From the NCBI GenBank assembly GCA_016702605.1, contig JADJDQ010000006.1:124001-188000 (forward strand): 64,000 bases of DNA, read 5' to 3'. Position numbers and translations under genes: made by a program. The notes below the pieces were generated by a model. The model ran no database searches. It was not told the origin of the DNA and saw nothing but the letters and a program-made list of their open reading frames with translations. This DNA is from Candidatus Intricatilinea gracilis (GTDB lineage Bacteria; Pseudomonadota; Gammaproteobacteria; Burkholderiales; Burkholderiaceae_C). Positions 8,057-15,538 of the stretch are shown in pieces (positions within the stretch are counted from its first letter, which is position 1; each line of letters opens with the position of its first letter).

Positions 8057-9688
8057 ATGCGCAAGAAGACCGTCATCCTCGGCTTCCTCGGCACCCAGCT
8101 CGATTCGGGTCGCGGCGCCGGGCGCTGGGAGAAGTGGCGGCCGACCGTGTCGCTGGTGCAGCACGAAGACACCATCGTCGATCGCATCGAGCTGATCCAC
8201 ACGCCGCAGCATGAAGCGCTGGCGCAGCTGATGAAGCTCGACATCGCCACCGTGTCGCCCGAGACCGAGGTGCGGCTTGTCTCGATGAGCCTGGTCGACC
8301 CCTGGGACTTCGGCGAGATGTACGGCGCGCTCTACGACTGGGTGCGCGCCTACCCCTTCGACCCCGACACCGAGCAGTACTGGGCGCACATCACCACCGG
8401 CACCCATGTGGCGCAGATCTGCATGTTCCTGATGGTCGAGTCGCGCTTCATCCCCGGGGTGCTGCTGCAGACGGCGCCGCCCAAGCGCCAGGGCAGCGGC
8501 AATCCGGGGAGTTTTGCGCTCATCGACCTCGACCTGTCGCGCTACGACGTGCTGGCGCAGCGCTTCGACCAGGCGCAGCGCGAGGCGCTGGACTTTCTGA
8601 AGAGCGGCATCGCCACACGCAACCCCGGCTTCAACACACTCATCGAGGAGATCGAACGTGTGGCGGTGCGGTCCAGGGCGCCCATCCTGCTCACCGGCCC
8701 CACGGGAGCCGGCAAGTCGCACCTGGCGCGGCGCATGTTCGAGCTGAAGAAGTCACGCCACCAGGTGAAGGGTCAGTTCGTCGAGGTCAACTGCGCCACG
8801 CTGCGCGGTGACGGCGCGGCGTCCGCCCTGTTCGGCCACAAGAAGGGCGCCTTCACCGGCGCCGTTGCTGATCGCCCCGGCCTGCTGCGCGGTGCCCATG
8901 AAGGTGTGCTGTTTCTCGACGAGATCGCCGAACTTGGCCCCGACGAACAAGCCATGCTGCTCAAGGCGGTGGAAGAGAAGCGCTTCCTGCCCGTCGGCAG
9001 CGACCGCGAGGTATCGAGCGATTTCCAGCTCATCGCCGGCACCAACCACGACCTGCGTGTCGACGTGGCCGAGGGCCGCTTTCGTGAAGACCTCTACGCC
9101 CGCATCAACCTGTGGTCGTACACGTTGCCCGGCCTGACGCAGCGGCCCGAAGACCTGGAACCCAACGTCGACCATCTGCTGACTCTGGCGGCAGCAGAGG
9201 TCGGCCGGGCGGTGCGTTTCAACGCAGAAGCCAAGGCGCAGTACCTGCGGTTTGCGCAGTCATCGGAGGCGGCGTGGAGCGGCAATTTCCGCGATCTGTC
9301 GGCGAGCGTCACGCGCTTGGCCACGCTGGCCGATGGTGGGCGCATCACGACGACCCAGGTCGACGCGGAGGTGCAGCGCCTACGGTGGTTGTGGCAACGC
9401 GGCACCCCGGGCCAGCCGGTCGCCTTGGCCAAGGGCCGGCTGGGCCGGACGATAGAGACCGAGCTCGACGACATCCTGCCTCAGGCGGCCCTGGCCGACC
9501 TGGACCTGTTCGACAAGCTGCAGCTCGAAGCCGTGGTGGGTGTCTGCCGGCAGTGCCGCACCTTGTCCGAGGCCGGGCGCAAGCTCTTCCACCAGTCGCG
9601 CACCCAGCGCAGCGTGGTCAACGACGCCGATCGGCTGCGCAAGTACCTGATCAAGTTCGGGCTGAGCTGGGAGATCGTGAGTGCCTGA
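8057..9688 (+). CDS. rtcR: Sigma-54-dependent transcriptional activator RtcR
   Basis: 543 residues, transcribed divergently from rtcBA. Residues 1 to about 180 form the RtcR N-terminal (CARF-like) sensory domain, thought in this family to sense RNA ends or cyclic oligonucleotides. The AAA+ domain follows, with Walker A GPTGAGKS at 214-221, the sigma-54 contact loop GAFTGA at 264-269, and Walker B LFLDEIAEL. The C-terminal ~60 residues resemble a Fis-type DNA-binding region. It should activate rtcBA from the sigma-54 promoter in the shared intergenic region after RNA damage. The ATG at 8057 has no strong ribosome-binding site. The gene appears intact, in contrast to its target rtcB. Confidence 0.95.
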   Translation: MRKKTVILGFLGTQLDSGRGAGRWEKWRPTVSLVQHEDTIVDRIELIHTPQHEALAQLMKLDIATVSPETEVRLVSMSLVDPWDFGEMYGALYDWVRAYPFDPDTEQYWAHITTGTHVAQICMFLMVESRFIPGVLLQTAPPKRQGSGNPGSFALIDLDLSRYDVLAQRFDQAQREALDFLKSGIATRNPGFNTLIEEIERVAVRSRAPILLTGPTGAGKSHLARRMFELKKSRHQVKGQFVEVNCATLRGDGAASALFGHKKGAFTGAVADRPGLLRGAHEGVLFLDEIAELGPDEQAMLLKAVEEKRFLPVGSDREVSSDFQLIAGTNHDLRVDVAEGRFREDLYARINLWSYTLPGLTQRPEDLEPNVDHLLTLAAAEVGRAVRFNAEAKAQYLRFAQSSEAAWSGNFRDLSASVTRLATLADGGRITTTQVDAEVQRLRWLWQRGTPGQPVALAKGRLGRTIETELDDILPQAALADLDLFDKLQLEAVVGVCRQCRTLSEAGRKLFHQSRTQRSVVNDADRLRKYLIKFGLSWEIVSA

Positions 9689-9785
9689 TCGAACTCGTCG
9701 ATTCAGGGCGTGTTGCTCCCTCGGACGCGTCGACGCTGTCTGAGCGTGCCGGGTTGCCGGTCTGCACAGGCCCGAGTCTGCGGCA

Positions 9786-11000
9786 TCAGCGCCACCGTGC
9801 CCTGGCCAGCAACCACACACCGCCGGCCAGCGGCAGGGCCAGCAGGGCAAAGGCGGGGCCGAGCGCGCCCAGTGCCGTACCGGTGGCGCCGAAGATCGGC
9901 GGGCCGATGACCACACCGAAGAAGGTGAAGAACAAGGTGCCTGCCGTGGCCGTGCCGGCCTGGCCAGCGGGTGCCACGCGGGCCACGGTGGCGAGGTAGA
10001 CGCCGTTCCAGCCGACGGCGGTGCCGCCGTAGAGGCACAGCAGGGCGACGACCAAGGCGGCCGGGCTGGTCGGGCCGAGCAGAGGCATCAGCAGGCCGCA
10101 GGCCGTCATGCCCAGGGCCAGGCCCAGCAACATGCGGCGCGGGCCGAGCCAGCGGTCGGCCACATACCCCCAGCCGATACGCGCCACTACGCCGGCCACC
10201 TGCGAGGCGGCCAGGGCGCCGCCAGCGGCTGCGAGTGTCCAGACCAGGTCGCGGGTGAGAAAACTCACCATGTACGACGTCAGGCTCACCTGCACCATCG
10301 AGAAGACGAAGCTGCACAGCGCCACAGCGCGCAGCACCGAGTGGCTGGCCACCAGTCGTGCGGGGGCCAGCACCTGATGTGGCCGAGGCCAGGGTGCGCC
10401 GCGGTCGCGGTCGCGGTCCAGCGCCCTTGCCAGTGGCGCTGCGCTGACGGCAGCCAGCACACACAACGCCGCCGTGCCGAGCAAGGCGCCCACCGCACCA
10501 CCCACCGCCACCAGCGCCGGCACCATCAGCCCGGCGATCACGCCACCCAGCGGCACACCGGTCTGCTTGATCGAGAACACCAGCGCGTAGTGCCGCGGAT
10601 CGGTGGTGCGCGCCAGCATCTGGCTGCTGGCCGGCGTGATCGGCCCGTAGCCCAGGCCGATCAACACCGAGCCCAGCACCACCAGCGGCAGCAAGGGTGT
10701 GGCCAGCAGCGCGAGGCCCACCGCGCAGCTCAGCAAGCTCAGCTGGCTGGTGCGGATCGGCCCCCAGCGCCGCACGCCGAACGCGCCGATCTGCGTGGCC
10801 ACCATCGCGCCCAGGTAGACCAGCGCCACGAACATGCCCACAGCCGCCGGGCCGAGATGAAGACGCTCCAGCAGCAAGGGCGCCGCCACCGTGGGCCCGA
10901 TGACCGCAGCCGACGTCGACGCCTGCACGAAGGTCGTGACCGGCAACGCAGCCCGGCGTACACCGGTGCTCAACGCTGGACTGGCGAATTCTTCAGCCAA
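9786..11000 (-). CDS. MFS transporter
   Basis: 404 residues with about 12 hydrophobic helices and a central loop (about residue 195-210, RALDRDRDRG), the usual two six-helix bundles of the major facilitator superfamily. Motif-like segments include GAFGVRRWGP between helices 2 and 3 and YVADRWLGPRRM after helix 8. The start is a TTG at 11000 preceded 9 bases upstream by GAGGGA; no ATG gives a better N-terminus. The substrate cannot be inferred. The gene stands alone between rtcR (convergent) and the tRNA-Ala terminator. Confidence 0.85.
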   Translation of the reverse strand: MAEEFASPALSTGVRRAALPVTTFVQASTSAAVIGPTVAAPLLLERLHLGPAAVGMFVALVYLGAMVATQIGAFGVRRWGPIRTSQLSLLSCAVGLALLATPLLPLVVLGSVLIGLGYGPITPASSQMLARTTDPRHYALVFSIKQTGVPLGGVIAGLMVPALVAVGGAVGALLGTAALCVLAAVSAAPLARALDRDRDRGAPWPRPHQVLAPARLVASHSVLRAVALCSFVFSMVQVSLTSYMVSFLTRDLVWTLAAAGGALAASQVAGVVARIGWGYVADRWLGPRRMLLGLALGMTACGLLMPLLGPTSPAALVVALLCLYGGTAVGWNGVYLATVARVAPAGQAGTATAGTLFFTFFGVVIGPPIFGATGTALGALGPAFALLALPLAGGVWLLARARWR

Positions 11001-11074
11001 GAGTCGCTATCCCTCGCTGGTGGGTGTGGGGCAGTGCGTGCCTTGCGACCAGTTCGGCAAGCTGCCGGTCAGGC

Positions 11075-11107
11075 AAAGAAAAAGGGCCTGACCGAAGCCA
11101 GGCCCTT
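11075..11107 (-). terminator. Rho-independent terminator downstream of tRNA-Ala
   Basis: On the minus strand AAGGGCCTG and CAGGCCCTT form a 9-bp stem around an 8-base loop, followed by TTTTTCTTT. It lies 19 bp past the tRNA 3' end and should end the tRNA transcript. Confidence 0.85.
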
Positions 11108-11125
11108 GTTCAGGTGAAAGTCTTG

Positions 11126-11201
11126 TGGTGGAGAGGAGGAGGATCGAACTCCCGACCTCTGCATTGCGAACGCAGCGCTCTCCCAGCTGAGCTACCCCCC
11201 C
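11126..11201 (-). tRNA. tRNA-Ala (anticodon CGC)
   Basis: A 76-base cloverleaf with encoded CCA. The acceptor arm pairs GGGGGGG with CCTCTCC and includes the G3:U70 wobble, the alanine identity element. The D arm is GCTC/GAGC, the anticodon stem is CTGCG/TGCAG with loop TTCGCAA, giving anticodon CGC (reads GCG), and the T arm is GGGAG/CTCCT with loop TTCGATC. Folded by hand; every arm pairs. Confidence 0.95.
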
Positions 11202-11214
11202 ACAGACCGGCGAA

Positions 11215-11220
11215 AGTATA
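11215..11220 (-). promoter_or_regulatory. Probable -10 box of the tRNA-Ala promoter
   Basis: TATACT on the minus strand, 13 bp before the tRNA 5' end, placing a start near 11208. No convincing -35 hexamer is seen 16-18 bp upstream, where the sequence is GC-rich and contains a CCGGC-TAA-GCCGG inverted repeat (11233-11245). Confidence 0.5.
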
Positions 11221-11345
11221 TCAGCGCACTCGCCGGCTAAGCCGGTTCGCAAAGAGCACACAGGTCGGTTGGATCAGCCTGGTTTGCTGGTGCAGTCACG
11301 CCAGCCAGACTTGGGCTGGCATCGACCTGCATCCAGAATGCGGCC

Positions 11346-13064
11346 ATGCGTGATGTGGTGATGACTGGAGGTGTGTCTGCGGCGAGGCGGTGGCCGGGTG
11401 GTGTGGCGCTCGTGGGCCTGCCTGTCTTGTGGTGGGCCGCGTGTGGGGTCGTGGCCCTGCTCGGCTGTGTGGGCATCGGTGCCTGGGGGCTGGATGGTTT
11501 GCGTTCGGCGTTCGAGGCCGATGCGCGCATCGTGCATCGCTTGCTGAGTCAACGGGCGGCGCAGCATGACGCGATCCTGGCTACCCTGAACTTGTTGCAG
11601 GGCTGGGCCACGAGTGAGGCCGCTGGCGCGTCGGTTGGTCCTGCGGTTCGTGCGACCTCTGGCACTGCGGCTGACCCGGTGCGCAGTGTGTCGCCCGGGC
11701 CGGAGCAGCGGCTGCCCGCGCTGTATCCGCAACTGTTGGCGGTGACCAGCCGTGTGCGTGATCAGGCCTGGCCGGCTGCGGATCTGCGGGCGGCTGAAGC
11801 CGAGTCGCGCAGGCTGCGCCATGCCGTGCTGGTGCGTGTGGATCTTCGCCAGGGCCGCGCCATGCTGCTGCAGGCGGGCGAGCCGGTGAGTCATGCCTTG
11901 ACGATCGATCTGTCGCAACTGCTGTCTGCAGCCGACCGGCCGGCGCCTGTGGATCTGGCGTCGACGTTCGAGTTACGCCTGGCTGGCAGCGATGCGGCCT
12001 GGGTGCTTCAGCCGGGTCGTCGCTCGGACTGGGCCTGGCAGCACGAGTTGCACAAGACGCTGGCCAGCAGCAGTCAGCCCTTCGACCTGGTGGCGCGGCG
12101 CAGCCTGGGCTGGGCCGAGTTGCCGTGGCTGTGGATGGTGGCCTGGTGTCTGGCGAGTGTGGCTGGCGTGGTGGGGTTGCATGCCTGGCGCATCCAGCTG
12201 ACCGCGCGCCGCCGCGCCGAAGAACTGGTGCGACTGGGCCAGGTGGCGCGCCTGAATACGCTGGGTGAACTGGCCGGCGGCATGGCGCATGAGCTGAACC
12301 AGCCGCTCACCGCCGTGCTGGCCAGCACGCAGGCGGCGCTGCGTGTGCTGGCCGACGATCCTCCCGATCTGGATCTGACCCGCCAGGCCATGGACCACGC
12401 AGTGACGCAGGCGCGCCGTGCCAGCGAGGTGCTGAGCCGGCTGCGTCGCATGGTGGAGCGCCCGGACGCCGCGCGACCTGCTCAGCCCGTGTATTTGGCC
12501 GATGCCGCGCGTGAGGTGGTCGACCTGCTGGCGCCCGAGTGTGCTGCGAGGCAGGTCAGCGTGAACGTTGTGGCGCTGCCGGACGATGCCCTGGCGTCGG
12601 CAGTCGTGGCGGCCGTCGGTGGTGGCCTGGCGACGCAGGTGGTGGCCGATCCGGTGGCCCTGCAGCAGATCATCCACAACCTGATCATGAATGCCTTGCA
12701 GGCCCTCGAGCGGGTGCCGGCGGGCGAGCGCCACATCGTGCTGCAGGTGGGGCTGCGCAACGTGGCGAGTGATGGAAACGCCCTGTCCCGGCAAGGTGTT
12801 CTTGTCGTCGTAGACAGCGGACCCGGTCTGACGCCCGAAGCCTTGCCGCGCCTGTTCGAGCCCTTCTACAGCACTCGCCCCGGTGGCCTCGGCCTGGGCC
12901 TGAGCCTGTGCGAAACCCTCGCGCTGGGCATGGGTGGTGGCCTCACCGCCGGGCACAACAAGCCGCGTGGTGCACGTTTCGAGCTGAGCCTGCCGCTGGT
13001 GGTTTCGCAGGCCACTGGGCCGGTGTCCCGGCCCGCGGCACCGAAGTCCGTGCCATCACGCTGA
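11346..13064 (+). CDS. Membrane histidine kinase, two-component sensor
   Basis: 572 residues. One hydrophobic helix near residues 20-45 and another near 260-280 bracket a periplasmic domain of about 215 residues with no recognised motif. The kinase core has the H box MAHELNQPL (phosphoacceptor His315), N box NLIMNALQAL, G1 DSGPGL, F box FEPFYST and G2 GLGLGLSL, the HisKA/HATPase_c arrangement seen in FixL/DctB-type kinases. The start may be this ATG or the ATG 15 bp further on. The FixJ-type regulator gene follows after 15 bp, so the two form a two-component pair. The signal is unknown. The next genes (haem-binding and ankyrin proteins, both exported) suggest a haem or oxidative signal, by inference. 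Confidence 0.9.
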   Translation: MRDVVMTGGVSAARRWPGGVALVGLPVLWWAACGVVALLGCVGIGAWGLDGLRSAFEADARIVHRLLSQRAAQHDAILATLNLLQGWATSEAAGASVGPAVRATSGTAADPVRSVSPGPEQRLPALYPQLLAVTSRVRDQAWPAADLRAAEAESRRLRHAVLVRVDLRQGRAMLLQAGEPVSHALTIDLSQLLSAADRPAPVDLASTFELRLAGSDAAWVLQPGRRSDWAWQHELHKTLASSSQPFDLVARRSLGWAELPWLWMVAWCLASVAGVVGLHAWRIQLTARRRAEELVRLGQVARLNTLGELAGGMAHELNQPLTAVLASTQAALRVLADDPPDLDLTRQAMDHAVTQARRASEVLSRLRRMVERPDAARPAQPVYLADAAREVVDLLAPECAARQVSVNVVALPDDALASAVVAAVGGGLATQVVADPVALQQIIHNLIMNALQALERVPAGERHIVLQVGLRNVASDGNALSRQGVLVVVDSGPGLTPEALPRLFEPFYSTRPGGLGLGLSLCETLALGMGGGLTAGHNKPRGARFELSLPLVVSQATGPVSRPAAPKSVPSR

Positions 13065-13079
13065 TCCTGGAGCCCAGCC

Positions 13080-13712
13080 ATGCCGAGTCAACAACAAGCA
13101 CCGCAGTCGCCACTCATCCATCTGGTGGACGACGACGAGGCGGTGCGCCTGGGCTTGTCGATGTTGATTGGCACGGTGGGTCTGCGTGTGGCCGGCTGGC
13201 CCGATGCGCAGAGTTTCCTGCAGGGCATGGACCGCCAGGCCATCGGCGCGATCGTGCTCGATGTGCGTATGCCAGGCCTGGGCGGGCTGGCGTTGCTCGA
13301 CGAGTTGCGTGCCCAGGGCATCGATCAGCCGGTGATCATGCTCACCGGTCACGGCACGGTGGAGCTGTGCCGGCGTGCGTTCAAGTCGGGTGCGGCAGAG
13401 TTTCTCGAAAAGCCGGTGAACGACGAGCAGCTGCTCGAAGCGCTACAGAACGCCGTGCGCCAGCATGTGCGGGCGCGTGAACGCGACGTGGTCGACCGCA
13501 GCGCGCGCGAGCGTTATGCGCAGCTCTCGCCGCGCGAACGCGAGGTGGTCGGGCTGATCGTCGAGGGCCTGACCAACAAGGAGATCGGCCGTGCGCTCCA
13601 GCTCTCGCCGCGCACGGTCGAGAACCACCGCGCCAGCCTGTTCGCCAAACTCGAGGCCGAGTCGCTGGCGCAGTTGATCAGGCGGTATGCGGCACTGGCT
13701 GCGACGGACTAG
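13080..13712 (+). CDS. FixJ/LuxR-type DNA-binding response regulator
   Basis: 210 residues. The receiver domain (about 10-125) has acidic pocket DDDE, phosphoacceptor Asp61 in VLDVRMPG, TGHG and the lysine of EKPV. The C-terminal LuxR helix-turn-helix (about 145-205) has LSPREREVVGLIVEGLTNKEIG and RTVENHRASL. This is the family layout of FixJ, TtrR and StyR. It is 15 bp downstream of the kinase gene and surely its partner. A likely target is the haem-binding gene 217 bp downstream, whose leader carries a GTAG-TT-CTAC palindrome. Confidence 0.93.
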   Translation: MPSQQQAPQSPLIHLVDDDEAVRLGLSMLIGTVGLRVAGWPDAQSFLQGMDRQAIGAIVLDVRMPGLGGLALLDELRAQGIDQPVIMLTGHGTVELCRRAFKSGAAEFLEKPVNDEQLLEALQNAVRQHVRARERDVVDRSARERYAQLSPREREVVGLIVEGLTNKEIGRALQLSPRTVENHRASLFAKLEAESLAQLIRRYAALAATD

Positions 13713-13759
13713 GTCGGGCCCAAGTCGCATCTGCCGGCGCGCTGCTCGGCGCCCACTGC

Positions 13760-13769
13760 GTAGTTCTAC
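13760..13769. promoter_or_regulatory. Small palindrome in the haem-binding gene leader
   Basis: GTAG-TT-CTAC, a 10-bp palindrome 160 bp upstream of the haem-binding gene and about 60 bp before a TAGACT (13829-13834) that could be a -10 box. It could be the operator of the adjacent FixJ-type regulator. Support is positional only, and a 4-bp arm is short. Confidence 0.25.
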
Positions 13770-13929
13770 TCAGTCCTTGGCCCGCTGCGCGCGTAGCGGC
13801 ACGCATGGTGATGGCGACGGGCCGTTTCTAGACTGGCGACCTGCCAGCACACAAGGCGGTCTGCGTTCCGAAGGGGACGCGACAGGCTTGGCCGAGTGCC
13901 GGTACCCACACCTCAACGGAGCACATTCC

Positions 13930-14433
13930 ATGACCTTCACCTCAACCCGCCTCGCCACCGTCCTGACCCTCGCCGCTTGCCTGGCCTCGCCGCTGGTACA
14001 TGCCCAGGCCGTGCGCAGCGAAAAGAACATCTCGCTCGAACTCGCCAACCAGATCGCCGCCGGCACCGTGGCGGCCTGCCTGGCCAACGGCTACAACGTG
14101 GCGGCCACGGTGGTTGACCGTGCCGGCACGGTGCGGGTGATCCAGCGCGCCGACAACGCCGGCCCGCACACGCTGGCGTCGAGCCAGGCCAAGGCCTACA
14201 CGTCGGCGTCGGCCAAGAACTCCACACAAGCCATGATGGAAGGTGCGCAGAAGAACCCGGCGGCCGCCAACCTGGTCCATCTGCCAGGCTTCCTGCTGCT
14301 GGGTGGTGGTGTGCCGATCAAGGTGGGCAACGAGGTGATCGGCGCCGTGGGTGTGGGTGGTGCCCCCGGTGGCCATCTGGACGAACAATGTGCCCTTGCC
14401 GCCATCGACAAGGTCAAGGATCTGCTGAAGTGA
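13930..14433 (+). CDS. Secreted haem-binding HbpS/GlcG-family (DUF336) protein
   Basis: 167 residues with a clear Sec signal peptide (hydrophobic stretch ending LVHAQA, cleavage about residue 26). The mature domain matches the DUF336/GlcG/HbpS family: an N-terminal helix, the strand AATVVDRAGTVRVIQRADNA, a middle segment with AYTSASAKNST, and the glycine-rich LLLGGGVPIKVGNEVIGAVGVGGAPGG. Family members include the Streptomyces haem-binding protein HbpS, which works with the SenS/SenR two-component system. Here the gene also follows a kinase/regulator pair. An upstream CGGAG could be the ribosome-binding site. It overlaps the ankyrin gene by GTGA. Haem binding is known only for some family members. 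Confidence 0.88.
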   Translation: MTFTSTRLATVLTLAACLASPLVHAQAVRSEKNISLELANQIAAGTVAACLANGYNVAATVVDRAGTVRVIQRADNAGPHTLASSQAKAYTSASAKNSTQAMMEGAQKNPAAANLVHLPGFLLLGGGVPIKVGNEVIGAVGVGGAPGGHLDEQCALAAIDKVKDLLK

Positions 14434-15236
14434 GCGTGGGTGCGGCCATGACCACCAACACTTCGACAACATCTCGGACCCGGCTCGGGTTGCTGGACGG
14501 CGTGTCCGCCGGGACAGCCCGGCAGCGCGCCACGGCCGGCCTGCGCGCCTTGCTGGTGGCTTGCTGCACCGCGCTGGCAACAGGTGCGGCCACACCCGCC
14601 TGGGCACAGGTCGGCCCGAGCAGCAGCGAGGTTTCTGCCTACACCGGCCTGTTTGCCGCGGCACAAAAGGGTGATCTCGCCAAGCTGAGTCGCCTGCTGG
14701 CCGGCGGCGCGGCCGTCAATGCACGGGACAGCCATGGCCGCACACCCCTGCACGTGGCGACCTTCGCACGCCAGCGCGAGGTGATCCGCGCCCTGGCCGC
14801 TGCAGGTGCCGACCTGAGCCTGCTCGAGAACGACCGCTACGACGCCGTCACCATCGCCGCCGTGGCCGACGACGAGGAGACCTTGCGGGTGCTGCTCTCG
14901 CTGGGCGCCAGTGCCAAGCTGACCACCAGCCGCTACGACGGCACGGCGCTGATTGCCGCCGCGCACCTGGGCCACGACGGCGTGGTGCGCCAGCTCATCG
15001 CTGCCGGTGCGCCGCTCGACCACGTCAACAACCTGCACTGGACGGCGCTCATCGAAGCCATCGTGCTGGGCGACGGCGGTCGCCGTCATGTTGCGGTGTT
15101 GCGCGCCCTGGTCGATGCCGGCGCCAGCCTCACGCTGGCAGACGCCCAGGGCCGCAAGCCGCTGGACCTGGCGCAGGCGCGCGGTTACACCGAGATGGTG
15201 CGCATCCTTGGCGAGGCTGCCGCTCGGCGTGGGTGA
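14430..15236 (+). CDS. Exported ankyrin-repeat protein
   Basis: About 268 residues from the GTG at 14430, which overlaps the previous stop as GTGA and has AAGGA nine bases upstream; an ATG at 14448 is the alternative. A long charged N-region precedes the hydrophobic stretch ending TPAWAQ, so the protein is probably periplasmic. The mature part contains five ankyrin repeats, seen from DSHGRTPLHVAT, NDRYDAVTIAAV, SRYDGTALIAAA, NLHWTALIEAI and DAQGRKPLDLAQ. Periplasmic ankyrin proteins such as Pseudomonas AnkB support catalase function, so a role in oxidative defence with the HbpS-like protein is possible. That is inference; the partner is unknown. Confidence 0.85.
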   Translation: MSVGAAMTTNTSTTSRTRLGLLDGVSAGTARQRATAGLRALLVACCTALATGAATPAWAQVGPSSSEVSAYTGLFAAAQKGDLAKLSRLLAGGAAVNARDSHGRTPLHVATFARQREVIRALAAAGADLSLLENDRYDAVTIAAVADDEETLRVLLSLGASAKLTTSRYDGTALIAAAHLGHDGVVRQLIAAGAPLDHVNNLHWTALIEAIVLGDGGRRHVAVLRALVDAGASLTLADAQGRKPLDLAQARGYTEMVRILGEAAARRG

Positions 15237-15259
15237 CGCGGCTTTGCGCCGGCCTGGTG

Positions 15260-15493
15260 TCAGTGCCTGAGCATGGTGTCGAGCGTGTCGACCACCACGG
15301 CCCAGTCGGCGTCGTCGGCCACACCTTTGGCCAGCAGATGGGACTGTGAAGCGGACCAGAACGGCGCTTCGGCCAACTTCAGGTGCCCAGGCAAGGGCGC
15401 GTGATGGCGGACAAACGACGCGATGGCAGCAGGGTCATCGGGCAGGCCCAGCTGGGCGAACAGTTGGCTCATCGAGTGGACATGGGCTTGCAT
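15260..15493 (-). CDS. DUF2789 family small protein
   Basis: 77 residues, of unknown function. It matches the DUF2789 family through the order SMSQLFAQLGLPDD, HAPLPGHLKLAEAPFW, SQSHLLAKG and DADWAVVVDTLDTMLR. Start at 15493 is chosen because it has AAGG about eight bases upstream and leaves a family-typical N-terminus. No signal peptide or membrane helix. It lies 45 bp after the membrane-protein gene that ends the cox locus, so it may share that transcript, and it converges on the ankyrin gene with a 23-bp gap. Confidence 0.8.
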   Translation of the reverse strand: MQAHVHSMSQLFAQLGLPDDPAAIASFVRHHAPLPGHLKLAEAPFWSASQSHLLAKGVADDADWAVVVDTLDTMLRH

Positions 15494-15538
15494 GGGCGGA
15501 ACCTTCTGCATCGGTCGATGCAACAACGATGGCCCAGA

